Source of the DNA: Rhodococcus spongiicola
GTDB taxonomy: Bacteria; Actinomycetota; Actinomycetes; Mycobacteriales; Mycobacteriaceae
Length of the DNA stretch: 64,000 nt
Reading direction: 5' to 3'
Assembly: GCF_004011835.1 (NCBI RefSeq)
Contig: NZ_RKLN01000001.1
Coordinates: 62,001 to 126,000 of the forward strand
Shown: piece by piece, positions 27,044 to 35,053 of the stretch
How the letters are laid out: the number at the start of each line of letters is the position of its first letter
Position numbering within the stretch: position 1 is the first letter of the stretch
Notes under the pieces: model-generated
Databases searched by the model: none
What the model was told of the DNA's origin: nothing
What the model saw: the letters and a program-made list of their open reading frames with translations, nothing else
Made by a program: the position numbers and the translations under genes

Positions 27044-29137
27044 ATGCCGAAGCTCGCCATCGCGAAGGGGTGCCTGCAGCAGTTCGGCGAGTTGGACAGG
27101 CCACTCCGGGAGAAGATCACCGAAACCCTAGTAGCGAAGTTCGAGGCCGCGACGCACACCGGCATCCACATGGAGAAGATCGCCGACGCCCGTACTCCGC
27201 GCTACCGTTCGATCCGCATCGACCAGTTCTATCGGGGAATCGTGCTCGCCCCGGAGACCGGCGACGTCTACACCCTCTTGACCGTCCTGCCTCACGACGA
27301 CGCGTACGCGTGGGCCCGTCGCCGGGACCTGACCGTCAACCGCGCTACGGGCGCCATCGAGGTCAGGGATGTCACCACCATCGACGAGACCCTGCCTCAG
27401 CTCGTCAAGGCTGCCGAAGCCACCCCTGAGCGCCTGTTCGCCCGCGTCAACGACGCCGACCTCACCCGCCTGGGCATCGACGAGTCGACCCTCCCGATCG
27501 CCCGCACTCTCACCGACACTGCCCAACTGGATGCGTTGAAGCCCGTCCTGCCCGAGACGCAGTGGGATGCTCTGGCGGGACTCGCGTCCGGCCTGTCTCC
27601 GGAACAAGTGTGGTCCGAGCTAGGCGCGGAGATTGTCGACGAGCCCTACGACACAGACGATCTCGATGCCGCGGTTGCGCGCAGCACCGATCGGATCGTC
27701 CTGGTCGACGGCCCGGACGACCTGATGGCGATCTTCGCGCACCCGTTCGCGCTGTGGCGGATCTACCTGCACCCGACGCAGCAGGCGGTGGTCGACGCCA
27801 CCTTCCGCGGCCCTGCCCGAGTCACCGGAGGGCCGGGTACCGGCAAGACCGTCGTCGCCCTTCACCGCGCCCACCGTTTGGCGCAGCAGACGACGGAGTC
27901 GGTGTTGGTGACCACCTTCACCTCCACACTCACGGACTCGCTACACGCCGGCATCAAACTGCTCGCGACCTCCCCTGAGGTGCTCGACCGGATCGATGTT
28001 CAGCACGTCGACAAGCTGGCACATCAAATCTTCCGGGAGCGGCACGGTGCCCCACAGCTACTCAGCTCCGCAGACGAGACGCAGCTGTGGTCCTCGATCA
28101 TCGAGCGGCTCGAACTGCCCTTCACCGAGGCCTTTCTGGCAGCGGAGTGGCGCCACGTGGCACTTGCCCAACGGGTGTCGACGGCCGCCGACTACCTGTC
28201 GGCGAAACGCACCGGTCGTGGCCGCCGCCTCGGCGCCAACCAGAAGGCGCAAGTGTGGCAGGCACTGTGGGAGTTCGAGGACACGCTGCGTGAGCGCAAC
28301 CTCTGGACGCACGAGACGGTGTGCCGGGAAGCCACTCGGCTACTCGAGGAACGCGACGACAAACCGTACCGGCACATCGTCGTGGACGAGGCGCAGGATC
28401 TCAGCCCCGAACGGTGGCGGCTTCTCCGTGCCGCCGTGTCCGACGGCCCCGACGACTTGTTCATCGCCGGCGACACTCACCAGCGCATCTACCAAAGCCA
28501 TGTCAGCCTTCGTGAGGTCGGGATCAGGGTCACCGGCCGGTCCAGCCGGTTGAACCTGAACTACCGCACCACCGCCGAGATCCTCGGCTGGAGTCTGCAG
28601 CTGCTGCGTGGCGAACGCATCGACGACATGGACGGCCAGCTCGACTCCATCGCCGGATACCGCTCCGACGTGCACGGGATGCCGCCGACCACCAAGGGCT
28701 TCGGAACGCAGAGCGACGAGGTCGGGTACGTCGCCGACACCGTGCAGGCATGGCTCGACAGCGGAATCGCACCGGGCGAGATCGGGATTGCTACCCGCGC
28801 GAAGCGGCTCGGCACCAAGGTGCAGGATGAGCTCTTCAAGCGCGGTGTGCCGGTTCGCTCGCTGGGGAAGGCCAAGGACGCCGCTGATTCGGTATCGATC
28901 GGTTCGATGCATGCGATGAAGGGACTGGAGTTCCGATGCATGGCGGTCGCAGGTGTAGGCGCCAAGCAGGTTCCGCCGACAGCGGCGATCACACCGGTCG
29001 AGGAGGACGTCCAGACGCATGATCGCGACATACAACGCGAGCGGTGCGTACTCTTCGTAGCGTGCACTCGCGCCCGCGAGGACCTGCTCGTCACGTGGAG
29101 TGAGGAACCGAGCCCGTTCCTTGTCCCCCTCGTCTGA
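27044..29137 (+). CDS. UvrD-type superfamily 1 helicase with RelE/ParE-like N-terminal domain
   Basis: 697 residues. Residues 1-95 resemble a RelE/ParE toxin fold (LAIAKGCLQQFGELDRPLRE, then RYRSIRIDQFYRGIVLAPET and VLPHDDAYAWARRR), as seen in a family of fused helicases. Helicase motifs follow: GGPGTGKTVVALHRAHRLAQ (Walker A, ~265), HIVVDEAQDLSPERWRLL (motif II, ~450), LNLNYRTTAEILG, and VACTRAREDLLVTW (motif VI) near the end. It is followed 45 bases later by a DUF262-HNH gene; the pair looks like a defence module. As a fused toxin it may cut RNA, or the domain may only bind nucleic acid. Confidence 0.85.
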   Translation: MPKLAIAKGCLQQFGELDRPLREKITETLVAKFEAATHTGIHMEKIADARTPRYRSIRIDQFYRGIVLAPETGDVYTLLTVLPHDDAYAWARRRDLTVNRATGAIEVRDVTTIDETLPQLVKAAEATPERLFARVNDADLTRLGIDESTLPIARTLTDTAQLDALKPVLPETQWDALAGLASGLSPEQVWSELGAEIVDEPYDTDDLDAAVARSTDRIVLVDGPDDLMAIFAHPFALWRIYLHPTQQAVVDATFRGPARVTGGPGTGKTVVALHRAHRLAQQTTESVLVTTFTSTLTDSLHAGIKLLATSPEVLDRIDVQHVDKLAHQIFRERHGAPQLLSSADETQLWSSIIERLELPFTEAFLAAEWRHVALAQRVSTAADYLSAKRTGRGRRLGANQKAQVWQALWEFEDTLRERNLWTHETVCREATRLLEERDDKPYRHIVVDEAQDLSPERWRLLRAAVSDGPDDLFIAGDTHQRIYQSHVSLREVGIRVTGRSSRLNLNYRTTAEILGWSLQLLRGERIDDMDGQLDSIAGYRSDVHGMPPTTKGFGTQSDEVGYVADTVQAWLDSGIAPGEIGIATRAKRLGTKVQDELFKRGVPVRSLGKAKDAADSVSIGSMHAMKGLEFRCMAVAGVGAKQVPPTAAITPVEEDVQTHDRDIQRERCVLFVACTRAREDLLVTWSEEPSPFLVPLV

Positions 29138-29182
29138 TAGACATCATCCCGCAACGCCACTGCTCGACCCGGAAGGTCCACC

Positions 29183-31441
29183 ATGCCGAAGCTCTCCACA
29201 CTGCTCGACGAGATCGATTCGGGGACGGTACTGCTGCCCGAGTTCCAGCGCGGGTATGTGTGGAACCGCGACCAGGTCCGCGGACTGATGCGGTCGCTGT
29301 ACCTCGGGTACCCGGTCGGTGGTTTGCTGATGTGGGAGACCTCGTCCGACGGAGTGTCCGTGCGCGGTTCCGTCGAGTCCGCCGGCGTGCGGCAGCTACT
29401 GCTGGACGGACAACAGCGCGTCACCTCGATGTACGGTGTGGTGCGCGGCACCCCGCCTCCGTTCTTCGAGGGTGACGCATCCGCCTTCACCGGCTTGCAC
29501 TTCAACGTCAAGGACGAGGTCTTCGAGTTCTACACGCCGGCGAAGATGTCCGGAGATCCCACCTGGGTCAGCGTCACCGAACTGTTCGACAACGGGCCGA
29601 TGGCCTACCTGACTCGGTTCGCAGACAGCAAGGACGACGCCACCGCGTACCTCAACCGACTCAACCAACTCGCCCAGGTTCGGGAGCGGGAGTTCAACCA
29701 GGAGAAGATCACCGGCGCCAGCAAGTCGGTCGACGAGGTCGTCGACATCTTCAACAAGGTCAACTCCGGTGGCACCAAACTCTCCAAGGGCGACCTGGCG
29801 CTGGCGAAGCTGTGCGCGCAGTGGCCGGAAGCCCGCTCGGAGATGCGCGATGACCTGGACCGGTGGAAGCAGGCCGGCTACGACTTCAGCCTCGACTGGC
29901 TGCTGCGCAACGCCACCGCCGTCGCTACTGGGCGTGCATTGTTCTCGGCACTGGACAAGGTTTCTGCACCGGAGTTCAAGCAGGCCCTGGAGTCCTCGGT
30001 CCAGCACGTCGGTGCCTTCCTCGATGCGGCGTCGGGTCGACTCGGGCTTGACCACGACCGGGTCCTGATGGGTCGCTATGCGGTTCCGGTTGTCTCGCTT
30101 CTGCTCTCGCAGCACGACGGACGGTTCGACGATGCCGCACATCGCGACAAAGTGCTGTACTGGTACGTGCACTCGGCCCTGTGGGGTCGCTTTGGCGGCT
30201 CCACCGAGACCTACCTGCAACAGGACTACGAGACGGCCAAGCGTGCCGGAGTCGACGGCCTCATCGCGGCGCTCGAACGCAGCCGCGGCGGCAGACTCGA
30301 GGTTCACGCCCACGACTTCGAGGGCTCGACCCGAGGATCCCGCTTCTACCCGCTGCTGTATCTGCTCACCCGCGTCAGCGGCGCCCGTGACTTCGGCAGC
30401 GGTCTCGAACTCAAGGCGGAACTGCTCGGCAAGCTCTCGTCGTTGCAGATCCACCACATCTTCCCGAAGGCCCTGCTGCGCGAGAAATACGATCGCGGCG
30501 ACGTCAATGCCCTCGCGAACTTCTGCTTCCTGACGCAGGACACGAACATCCAGATCGGGAAGCGGGCGCCGGAGGAGTACCTGGCCGAGATCGAGTCAAA
30601 GCACCCCGGCGTTCTCGCATCACAGTGGATCCCGACCGATCCGGAGTTGTGGAAGGTGGAGAACTACCTCGACTTCCTCGCCGCCCGGCGCGAACTCCTT
30701 GCCGGCGCTGCGCAGTCCTTCCTCGAGGGACTTCGATCCGGCACTGGCGTATCCGACGAGCCGGCACTCGGACGGGCCACCGTCGTCGCAAACGAGCCCG
30801 ACGATCCCCGCACTATCCAGATCCGGGACATGGTCTCGGAGCTGCGCCGCCTCGGATACGCCGAACCCAGCACCGATGCCGAGATCACCGATCCTGTCAC
30901 CGGCCGCGCTCTCGCCGTGGCGGAAGCGTTCTGGCCTGGTGGCCTGCAGGTGGGCCAGGGCAATCCCGTCGTCCTCGAACTCGATCCGGACGATGCAGAT
31001 CTGCCACGGCTCGAGGAACTCGGGTACGAGGTCTTCACCTCCGTCGACGCACTACTCGGGTATGTGACCCGGCGGAACGAGGCGGCCTCCGGCGAGGAGG
31101 CCTCCTCCCCGGAGCCCACAGTCGAAGCGACAAACGATGACGCGCTCGTCCTCGATCTGGGCCGCGAGTTGGCCGCTTGCTACAACCGCGCCCGCCGCGA
31201 AGCGGGCTACACCTCGCCCCAACTCCGCAGCATGCTCGCCGAGCTAGGACCACTCGCAACGGCGCGCAAACTCCTGTCCTCCCCCACCGTCTCCGACGGA
31301 TTCGCCGACCTGTGGGAGCGTAACCGCCTCGACCTGACCGTCGAAGCGAAGGTCCTCGATCCTCGGTTCATTTCAGTGTTCACCGAGGACGAAATCGGTG
31401 TGGCGCGGCGACGGTTGGAGCAGTTCGGCTACGCGGCCTGA
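29183..31441 (+). CDS. DUF262 and HNH nuclease protein (SspE/GmrSD-like restriction effector)
   Basis: 752 residues. The N-terminal DUF262 domain has ELPEFQRGYVWN-type residues (LPEFQRGYVWNRDQVRGLM), YPVGGLLMW and the NTPase signature LLLDGQQRVTSMYG near residue 72. IFNKVNSGGTKLSKGDLALA (~195) is also typical. The nuclease part (~420-450) reads LQIHHIFPKALLREKYDR followed by LANFCFLTQDTNIQIGKRAP (HNH/DUF1524-like). This two-domain plan is that of GmrSD type IV enzymes and of SspE, the phosphorothioate-sensing effector. A C-terminal ~90-residue domain (AACYNRARREAGYTSPQLRS to FTEDEIGVARRRLEQFGY) is an add-on. An Ssp modification system lies 10 kb away. Confidence 0.82.
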   Translation: MPKLSTLLDEIDSGTVLLPEFQRGYVWNRDQVRGLMRSLYLGYPVGGLLMWETSSDGVSVRGSVESAGVRQLLLDGQQRVTSMYGVVRGTPPPFFEGDASAFTGLHFNVKDEVFEFYTPAKMSGDPTWVSVTELFDNGPMAYLTRFADSKDDATAYLNRLNQLAQVREREFNQEKITGASKSVDEVVDIFNKVNSGGTKLSKGDLALAKLCAQWPEARSEMRDDLDRWKQAGYDFSLDWLLRNATAVATGRALFSALDKVSAPEFKQALESSVQHVGAFLDAASGRLGLDHDRVLMGRYAVPVVSLLLSQHDGRFDDAAHRDKVLYWYVHSALWGRFGGSTETYLQQDYETAKRAGVDGLIAALERSRGGRLEVHAHDFEGSTRGSRFYPLLYLLTRVSGARDFGSGLELKAELLGKLSSLQIHHIFPKALLREKYDRGDVNALANFCFLTQDTNIQIGKRAPEEYLAEIESKHPGVLASQWIPTDPELWKVENYLDFLAARRELLAGAAQSFLEGLRSGTGVSDEPALGRATVVANEPDDPRTIQIRDMVSELRRLGYAEPSTDAEITDPVTGRALAVAEAFWPGGLQVGQGNPVVLELDPDDADLPRLEELGYEVFTSVDALLGYVTRRNEAASGEEASSPEPTVEATNDDALVLDLGRELAACYNRARREAGYTSPQLRSMLAELGPLATARKLLSSPTVSDGFADLWERNRLDLTVEAKVLDPRFISVFTEDEIGVARRRLEQFGYAA

Positions 31442-31455
31442 CAATCACGAGTAAA

Positions 31456-31499
31456 CCGCGGAGCCGACGTCTGTCCCCACAAGTCGTCGGCTGCCGCGG
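31456..31499 (+). terminator. Hairpin terminator after the DUF262-HNH gene
   Basis: CCGCGGAGCCGACG at 31456-31469 pairs with CGTCGGCTGCCGCGG at 31485-31499, leaving one bulged G and a 15-base loop. It begins 14 bases after the stop codon, the right place for an intrinsic terminator. Confidence 0.75.
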
Positions 31500-32043
31500 C
31501 TGCCACTCCAGGTGGCGTGAACCGTGAACGCCCAGGTGGCATTGAATCCGGGCGGCACCAGCTAGCGAGACTCGTCAACGTACGCCTCACTCGAGCCGAG
31601 ACGTCGGGCCAGGAGGCTGCCAGATGCGGGCGGAAACAGTTGGTAGTTCTGCAGCTTCAAGACCACGACCACCTGTGCAGGCCAAGTCGAGTTCCCTAGC
31701 AGAGATCGCACCGGCGCGCTCGACCCGGCCAACAGATACTCGGCACTGCCATTGGCCGGACCTGTTGGTGTCTCGTTCCTGCACCGTCTACCCGTCTGAC
31801 CAGCTATGGCCTCCAACAACCACTGTGCCGCAGCGCGACCCACGGATCGGCGGCATTAGGCGGTGAATCGGTAACCCGCGAACGGATCCAACAACTCCGC
31901 CAATTCCTTCCGAACCACTGGGCACGGCGGAGCCACCGGCTGGCGCCCCCAACGCATCGAAGCTGGCTATGGTGGCCACGAAAAAAGTAGTACTGCGGAG
32001 AGGTCGAAGCTGAGAGTCACAGCGGGGACCGTAGCCCGAGCCG
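31500..32043. other. Intergenic stretch between two defence-island genes
   Basis: About 540 bases downstream of a plus-strand gene and of the 3' end of a minus-strand gene. Several short open frames exist on both strands, but none has a ribosome-binding site plus protein-like composition. I see no gene, RNA or repeat here; it may be decayed sequence. Confidence 0.45.
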
Positions 32044-33396
32044 CTAGGTCTCGTCTCCAGAGTCACGTCGGCTCCGCTCGATTCGAACACCTACAGTCCT
32101 CTGCCAGCCGCTACCGACCATGCCGATACCGGCAGACCCCACGTCGATTGCTTTGCCACCGATCGCCTTCGCCGCGCCTCCAACAAACATGCCGACTGCC
32201 TTTGCGCGACTTCCGAGTTCGGCGAGCGCGTCCTCGATGGTTGGATCCTCGTGCTCCACCCATTCCGTCACCTGTGCTCGTCGCGCTAGCGCGAACTCGT
32301 CGAGATCGTCACGTAACCGCACCATATCCTGCTTGACCTTCGATGCCGACATCCATCGAAGCACTTCCAGTGGCCTGAGCGCGGCGTAGGCTGCAAGTTC
32401 AGCTCGGGCATGCGCGAGCAGTTCGCCGTCACGCTCGAGATCACGAGCAAGGAGTGCGCGAGCCGAGTTGACAACGGTCTCGAGATGTTCCGGCTCCGTG
32501 CGTCTTGCCCGTTCGATCCGGAGACTTTGCCACAGGTAGTGCGACTCTTCCGCTACCACAAGCAACTTGAGTGTCTCGCCGAGTCGGTCGTCCTCCACAG
32601 CCCGTCCGATGTGGGCGGCGCGGTCCTGCACCGACTGGCTGCTGTCGAAACCCTCGATCGTTCGCTTGGCGTGGTTTCGGAGCCGCTCGATACCAACTTC
32701 CAGTTGAGGTCCGAGGCTTGCAACAGATTCCCAGTCCACCGCGGGAAGCGAGCCGGTTTCCTCGAATGTGGAGACGATGTGCTCGAGAGAGCTGTAGTGC
32801 CCAAGGACGTCTCCGATACGCGAGGCCTCTGCCAGGGCAAGAATCTTGTCCACACTGCCTTGAACGTGTTCGATGGCTTGTTCGACTGATGCCACCGCGG
32901 TGCGGAGTGCGGCGGTAGCCATTGCCACCTGTACTCCGAGAAGCTGCGTGGGTTCGAGCGGAACTGTCTGCCATCGGAGTTGGCCGCGGAAGATTCCGCT
33001 GTCATCGATTACCGACATCAGATTGAACCCGTCAGACCCGGGCAGGATGTTGTACTCCCGGAGCAGCTTCATGCTATCGGGCGACAAGCGGACGAAATCC
33101 CCCGCCTGGGCGGCGATCGCGGCCACGCCCGCAGCAAGAGCACCAATATCGGCCAGAGACCGCCGATCCGCTCCGGCGACACTGACTGCCCCCTTGACGG
33201 CGGCCCGCATCCTGTCGACATAGCCGGAAACATGGTCCGGATCGCCGGAGACGAGCACACCGTCGGAACTCACGACAACTGCGAGGTCACCTGCGCCTTC
33301 GGCCCCGCCGGACGACTGGTGGACCGGTTCGCGCGACGGGTCCTTGTGATTGTCGATCTCGTTCACGTAGGAGATGATGCCCCATACTCCCGACAC
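32044..33396 (-). CDS. Hypothetical protein of the defence island, 450 residues
   Basis: Start uncertain: a GTG at 33396 is used; a GTG at 33366 (VNEIDNHKDPSREPVH) is possible. The N-terminal third contains VVVSSDGVLVSGDPDHVSGY and a glycine/alanine-rich segment (DIGALAAGVAAIAAQAGDFV). The centre is helical and charged (QTVPLEPTQLLGVQVAMATA, then long amphipathic helices to ~390). Near the C-terminus comes AKAVGMFVGGAAKAIGGKAI, a hydrophobic glycine-rich segment that could touch a membrane, and a basic tail. I recognise no family. The helical core plus glycine zipper-like tail would suit a membrane-acting effector, but this is inference. Confidence 0.6.
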   Translation of the reverse strand: MSGVWGIISYVNEIDNHKDPSREPVHQSSGGAEGAGDLAVVVSSDGVLVSGDPDHVSGYVDRMRAAVKGAVSVAGADRRSLADIGALAAGVAAIAAQAGDFVRLSPDSMKLLREYNILPGSDGFNLMSVIDDSGIFRGQLRWQTVPLEPTQLLGVQVAMATAALRTAVASVEQAIEHVQGSVDKILALAEASRIGDVLGHYSSLEHIVSTFEETGSLPAVDWESVASLGPQLEVGIERLRNHAKRTIEGFDSSQSVQDRAAHIGRAVEDDRLGETLKLLVVAEESHYLWQSLRIERARRTEPEHLETVVNSARALLARDLERDGELLAHARAELAAYAALRPLEVLRWMSASKVKQDMVRLRDDLDEFALARRAQVTEWVEHEDPTIEDALAELGSRAKAVGMFVGGAAKAIGGKAIDVGSAGIGMVGSGWQRTVGVRIERSRRDSGDET

Positions 33397-33577
33397 TGTT
33401 CGCGAAACTTCAACACTCGGTTACGACGAAGGCCGGGACTGCCGAGCCGCTCAACCAATCCACAACCCGGTGCTGAAAATCAAAACACCGACCGTAGGAT
33501 CCAGTCCTGTCAGCCCTGTCTCGGGTGGCCGAGTGCATCGCATCGCGGCAGTAGCCGCGCGAACATGGGGAGGACAG

Positions 33578-33772
33578 ATGAGCGAGACCGGCCCACTCGA
33601 GCGAAAGTCTGTCCTGAACCCTGTTGGAGTCCAGGTGATTCTGGACATTCAGCATGCAACCAATCCCGCAATACGACGTTCACTTGGTCACGTTGCTCGC
33701 AGTCTCGATTACCCCGGGCGAAGCGGTAATCGACGGCTGAGAGCCTGTGTCGCCAACACACCTCAGAAATGA
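33578..33772 (+). CDS. Possible small protein upstream of the HEPN gene
   Basis: 64 codons from an ATG preceded by GGGGAGGA, ending 15 bases before the start of the HEPN/DUF3320 gene. The sequence (MSETGPLERKSVLNPVGVQV onward) is basic with no known motif. A good ribosome-binding site and spacing argue for it; composition is equivocal. The remaining region 33397-33577 holds no gene. Confidence 0.25.
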   Translation: MSETGPLERKSVLNPVGVQVILDIQHATNPAIRRSLGHVARSLDYPGRSGNRRLRACVANTPQK

Positions 33773-33787
33773 AAGGAAGGAAACGAA

Positions 33788-34918
33788 GTGACCTTCAAAC
33801 CGAACCTGTCGGTCAAAGAGTGCCTCGACCATCTCGCGACCCGACTGGATCCAATCATCGCCTCGCGGCTCACGGACGATCTCGGTAATCACCCATGGAC
33901 AGTCGTGCTGGAGATCCTCGACGAGAAGAAGGGCTTCACCAAGGGGTACAAGTACTGGACCCACGATCTCCAGGCCCAGCTTCGGATGATCACCGAGCGC
34001 CTCGGGGACTTTGGCTATCCCTTCGACGATAGGCAGCGCACCGTCAGCACCCTCGGCAATGAGTTGCGCATCGCCCGTAAGCAGATGGCACACATGCACG
34101 CCTTCTCCGTCGAGGAGGCCTTCCGCGCGAACGACTTCTGCGTCCGGCTTCTGGAGCACTTCGAGGACGGCGACGGCCTCGAGGAAGCAAAGCGCATCCG
34201 GTACGAGGCGCTCGTGGCACTTGCCGCAAAGGAAGGCGTCACCGAGCAGGTGGCCGCGGCAGCAACTGTCGTTCAGCCAACTGTGCGTGTTGAGACAACA
34301 GAAGAACCCTCCGAGAAGGCCGTCGGCGCAGCCGAAGACGAGTCCGAAGTGGTCACGCCTGATCCCGCTGTGCTGGTCCGTGAACCGAGCGTCATCGGTG
34401 ATAAGCGGCTCGAGTTCGAGCCCTGGACCGTCGTTCCGATTGGGGGTGTCGAGATCCTCGACGATCTTCCCAAGAAGGCCGCTAAGGAGAAGGTCCGTGC
34501 CGCCGCGGTCGAAATTGCTACATACGAGGGTCCGATCCACCTTGATCGACTCGTGCAGATGACAGCCCAATCCTTCGGCCTGCAGCGTGTCCGAGCCTTG
34601 AGGGAAAGGAAGCTGGCCTACCAGATCCAGCAGGCGGGCCTCCTCGTGGATGCTGACAAATTCGTGTGGCCCCGTGAGATCGACCCTGGCGCTTGGAGCG
34701 AATTCCGCCCGAACGACAGCACCGCGGATCGCCCGTTCATACACATCAGCCCCGTCGAGATCGCGAACGCCGCACAATTCATCCAGACGAAGCGGCTGGG
34801 GATCGGCGCCGAAGAGCTCGCCGTCGCGGTACTTCGCACCTTCGGTCGGCAACGGCGGACCAAGCAGGTCGCGGCCCACCTTGTGAGGGCCATGTCCCGA
34901 CTGGCCGAAGCCTCGTAA
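33788..34918 (+). CDS. Swt1-type HEPN domain protein with C-terminal DUF3320
   Basis: 376 residues from a GTG with AAGGAAGGAAACG upstream. Residues 1-135 match the Swt1 HEPN module: LSVKECLDHLATRLDPIIAS, TKGYKYWTHDLQAQLRMITE, and ELRIARKQMAHMHAFSVEEA, with the R-x(4-6)-H-type motif (RIARKQMAH) used by HEPN RNases. A variable linker follows (~150-230). Residues ~240-370 are a DUF3320-like domain (EGPIHLDRLVQMTAQSFGLQ, LAYQIQQAGLLVDADKFVWP), common at the ends of large helicase-nucleases in defence islands. Probably an RNase-type defence effector or sensor. Confidence 0.75.
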   Translation: MTFKPNLSVKECLDHLATRLDPIIASRLTDDLGNHPWTVVLEILDEKKGFTKGYKYWTHDLQAQLRMITERLGDFGYPFDDRQRTVSTLGNELRIARKQMAHMHAFSVEEAFRANDFCVRLLEHFEDGDGLEEAKRIRYEALVALAAKEGVTEQVAAAATVVQPTVRVETTEEPSEKAVGAAEDESEVVTPDPAVLVREPSVIGDKRLEFEPWTVVPIGGVEILDDLPKKAAKEKVRAAAVEIATYEGPIHLDRLVQMTAQSFGLQRVRALRERKLAYQIQQAGLLVDADKFVWPREIDPGAWSEFRPNDSTADRPFIHISPVEIANAAQFIQTKRLGIGAEELAVAVLRTFGRQRRTKQVAAHLVRAMSRLAEAS

Positions 34919-35053
34919 CCGCGGCGGTCTTCGACATTCCCAGCGCAACCGCAGTGGCGCTACCGGTCCATTTCTCGGCGACCTCCCACCAGAATGCCCG
35001 CTCGCCCCCGAAGCGACGGCGATGTCAGCCGCCTACATCATGGGCGCCTTTCC

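Noticed and set aside
31562-31843. 93-codon minus-strand frame in the intergenic stretch
   Set aside because: No ribosome-binding site and no protein-like pattern; competing frames overlap it on both strands.
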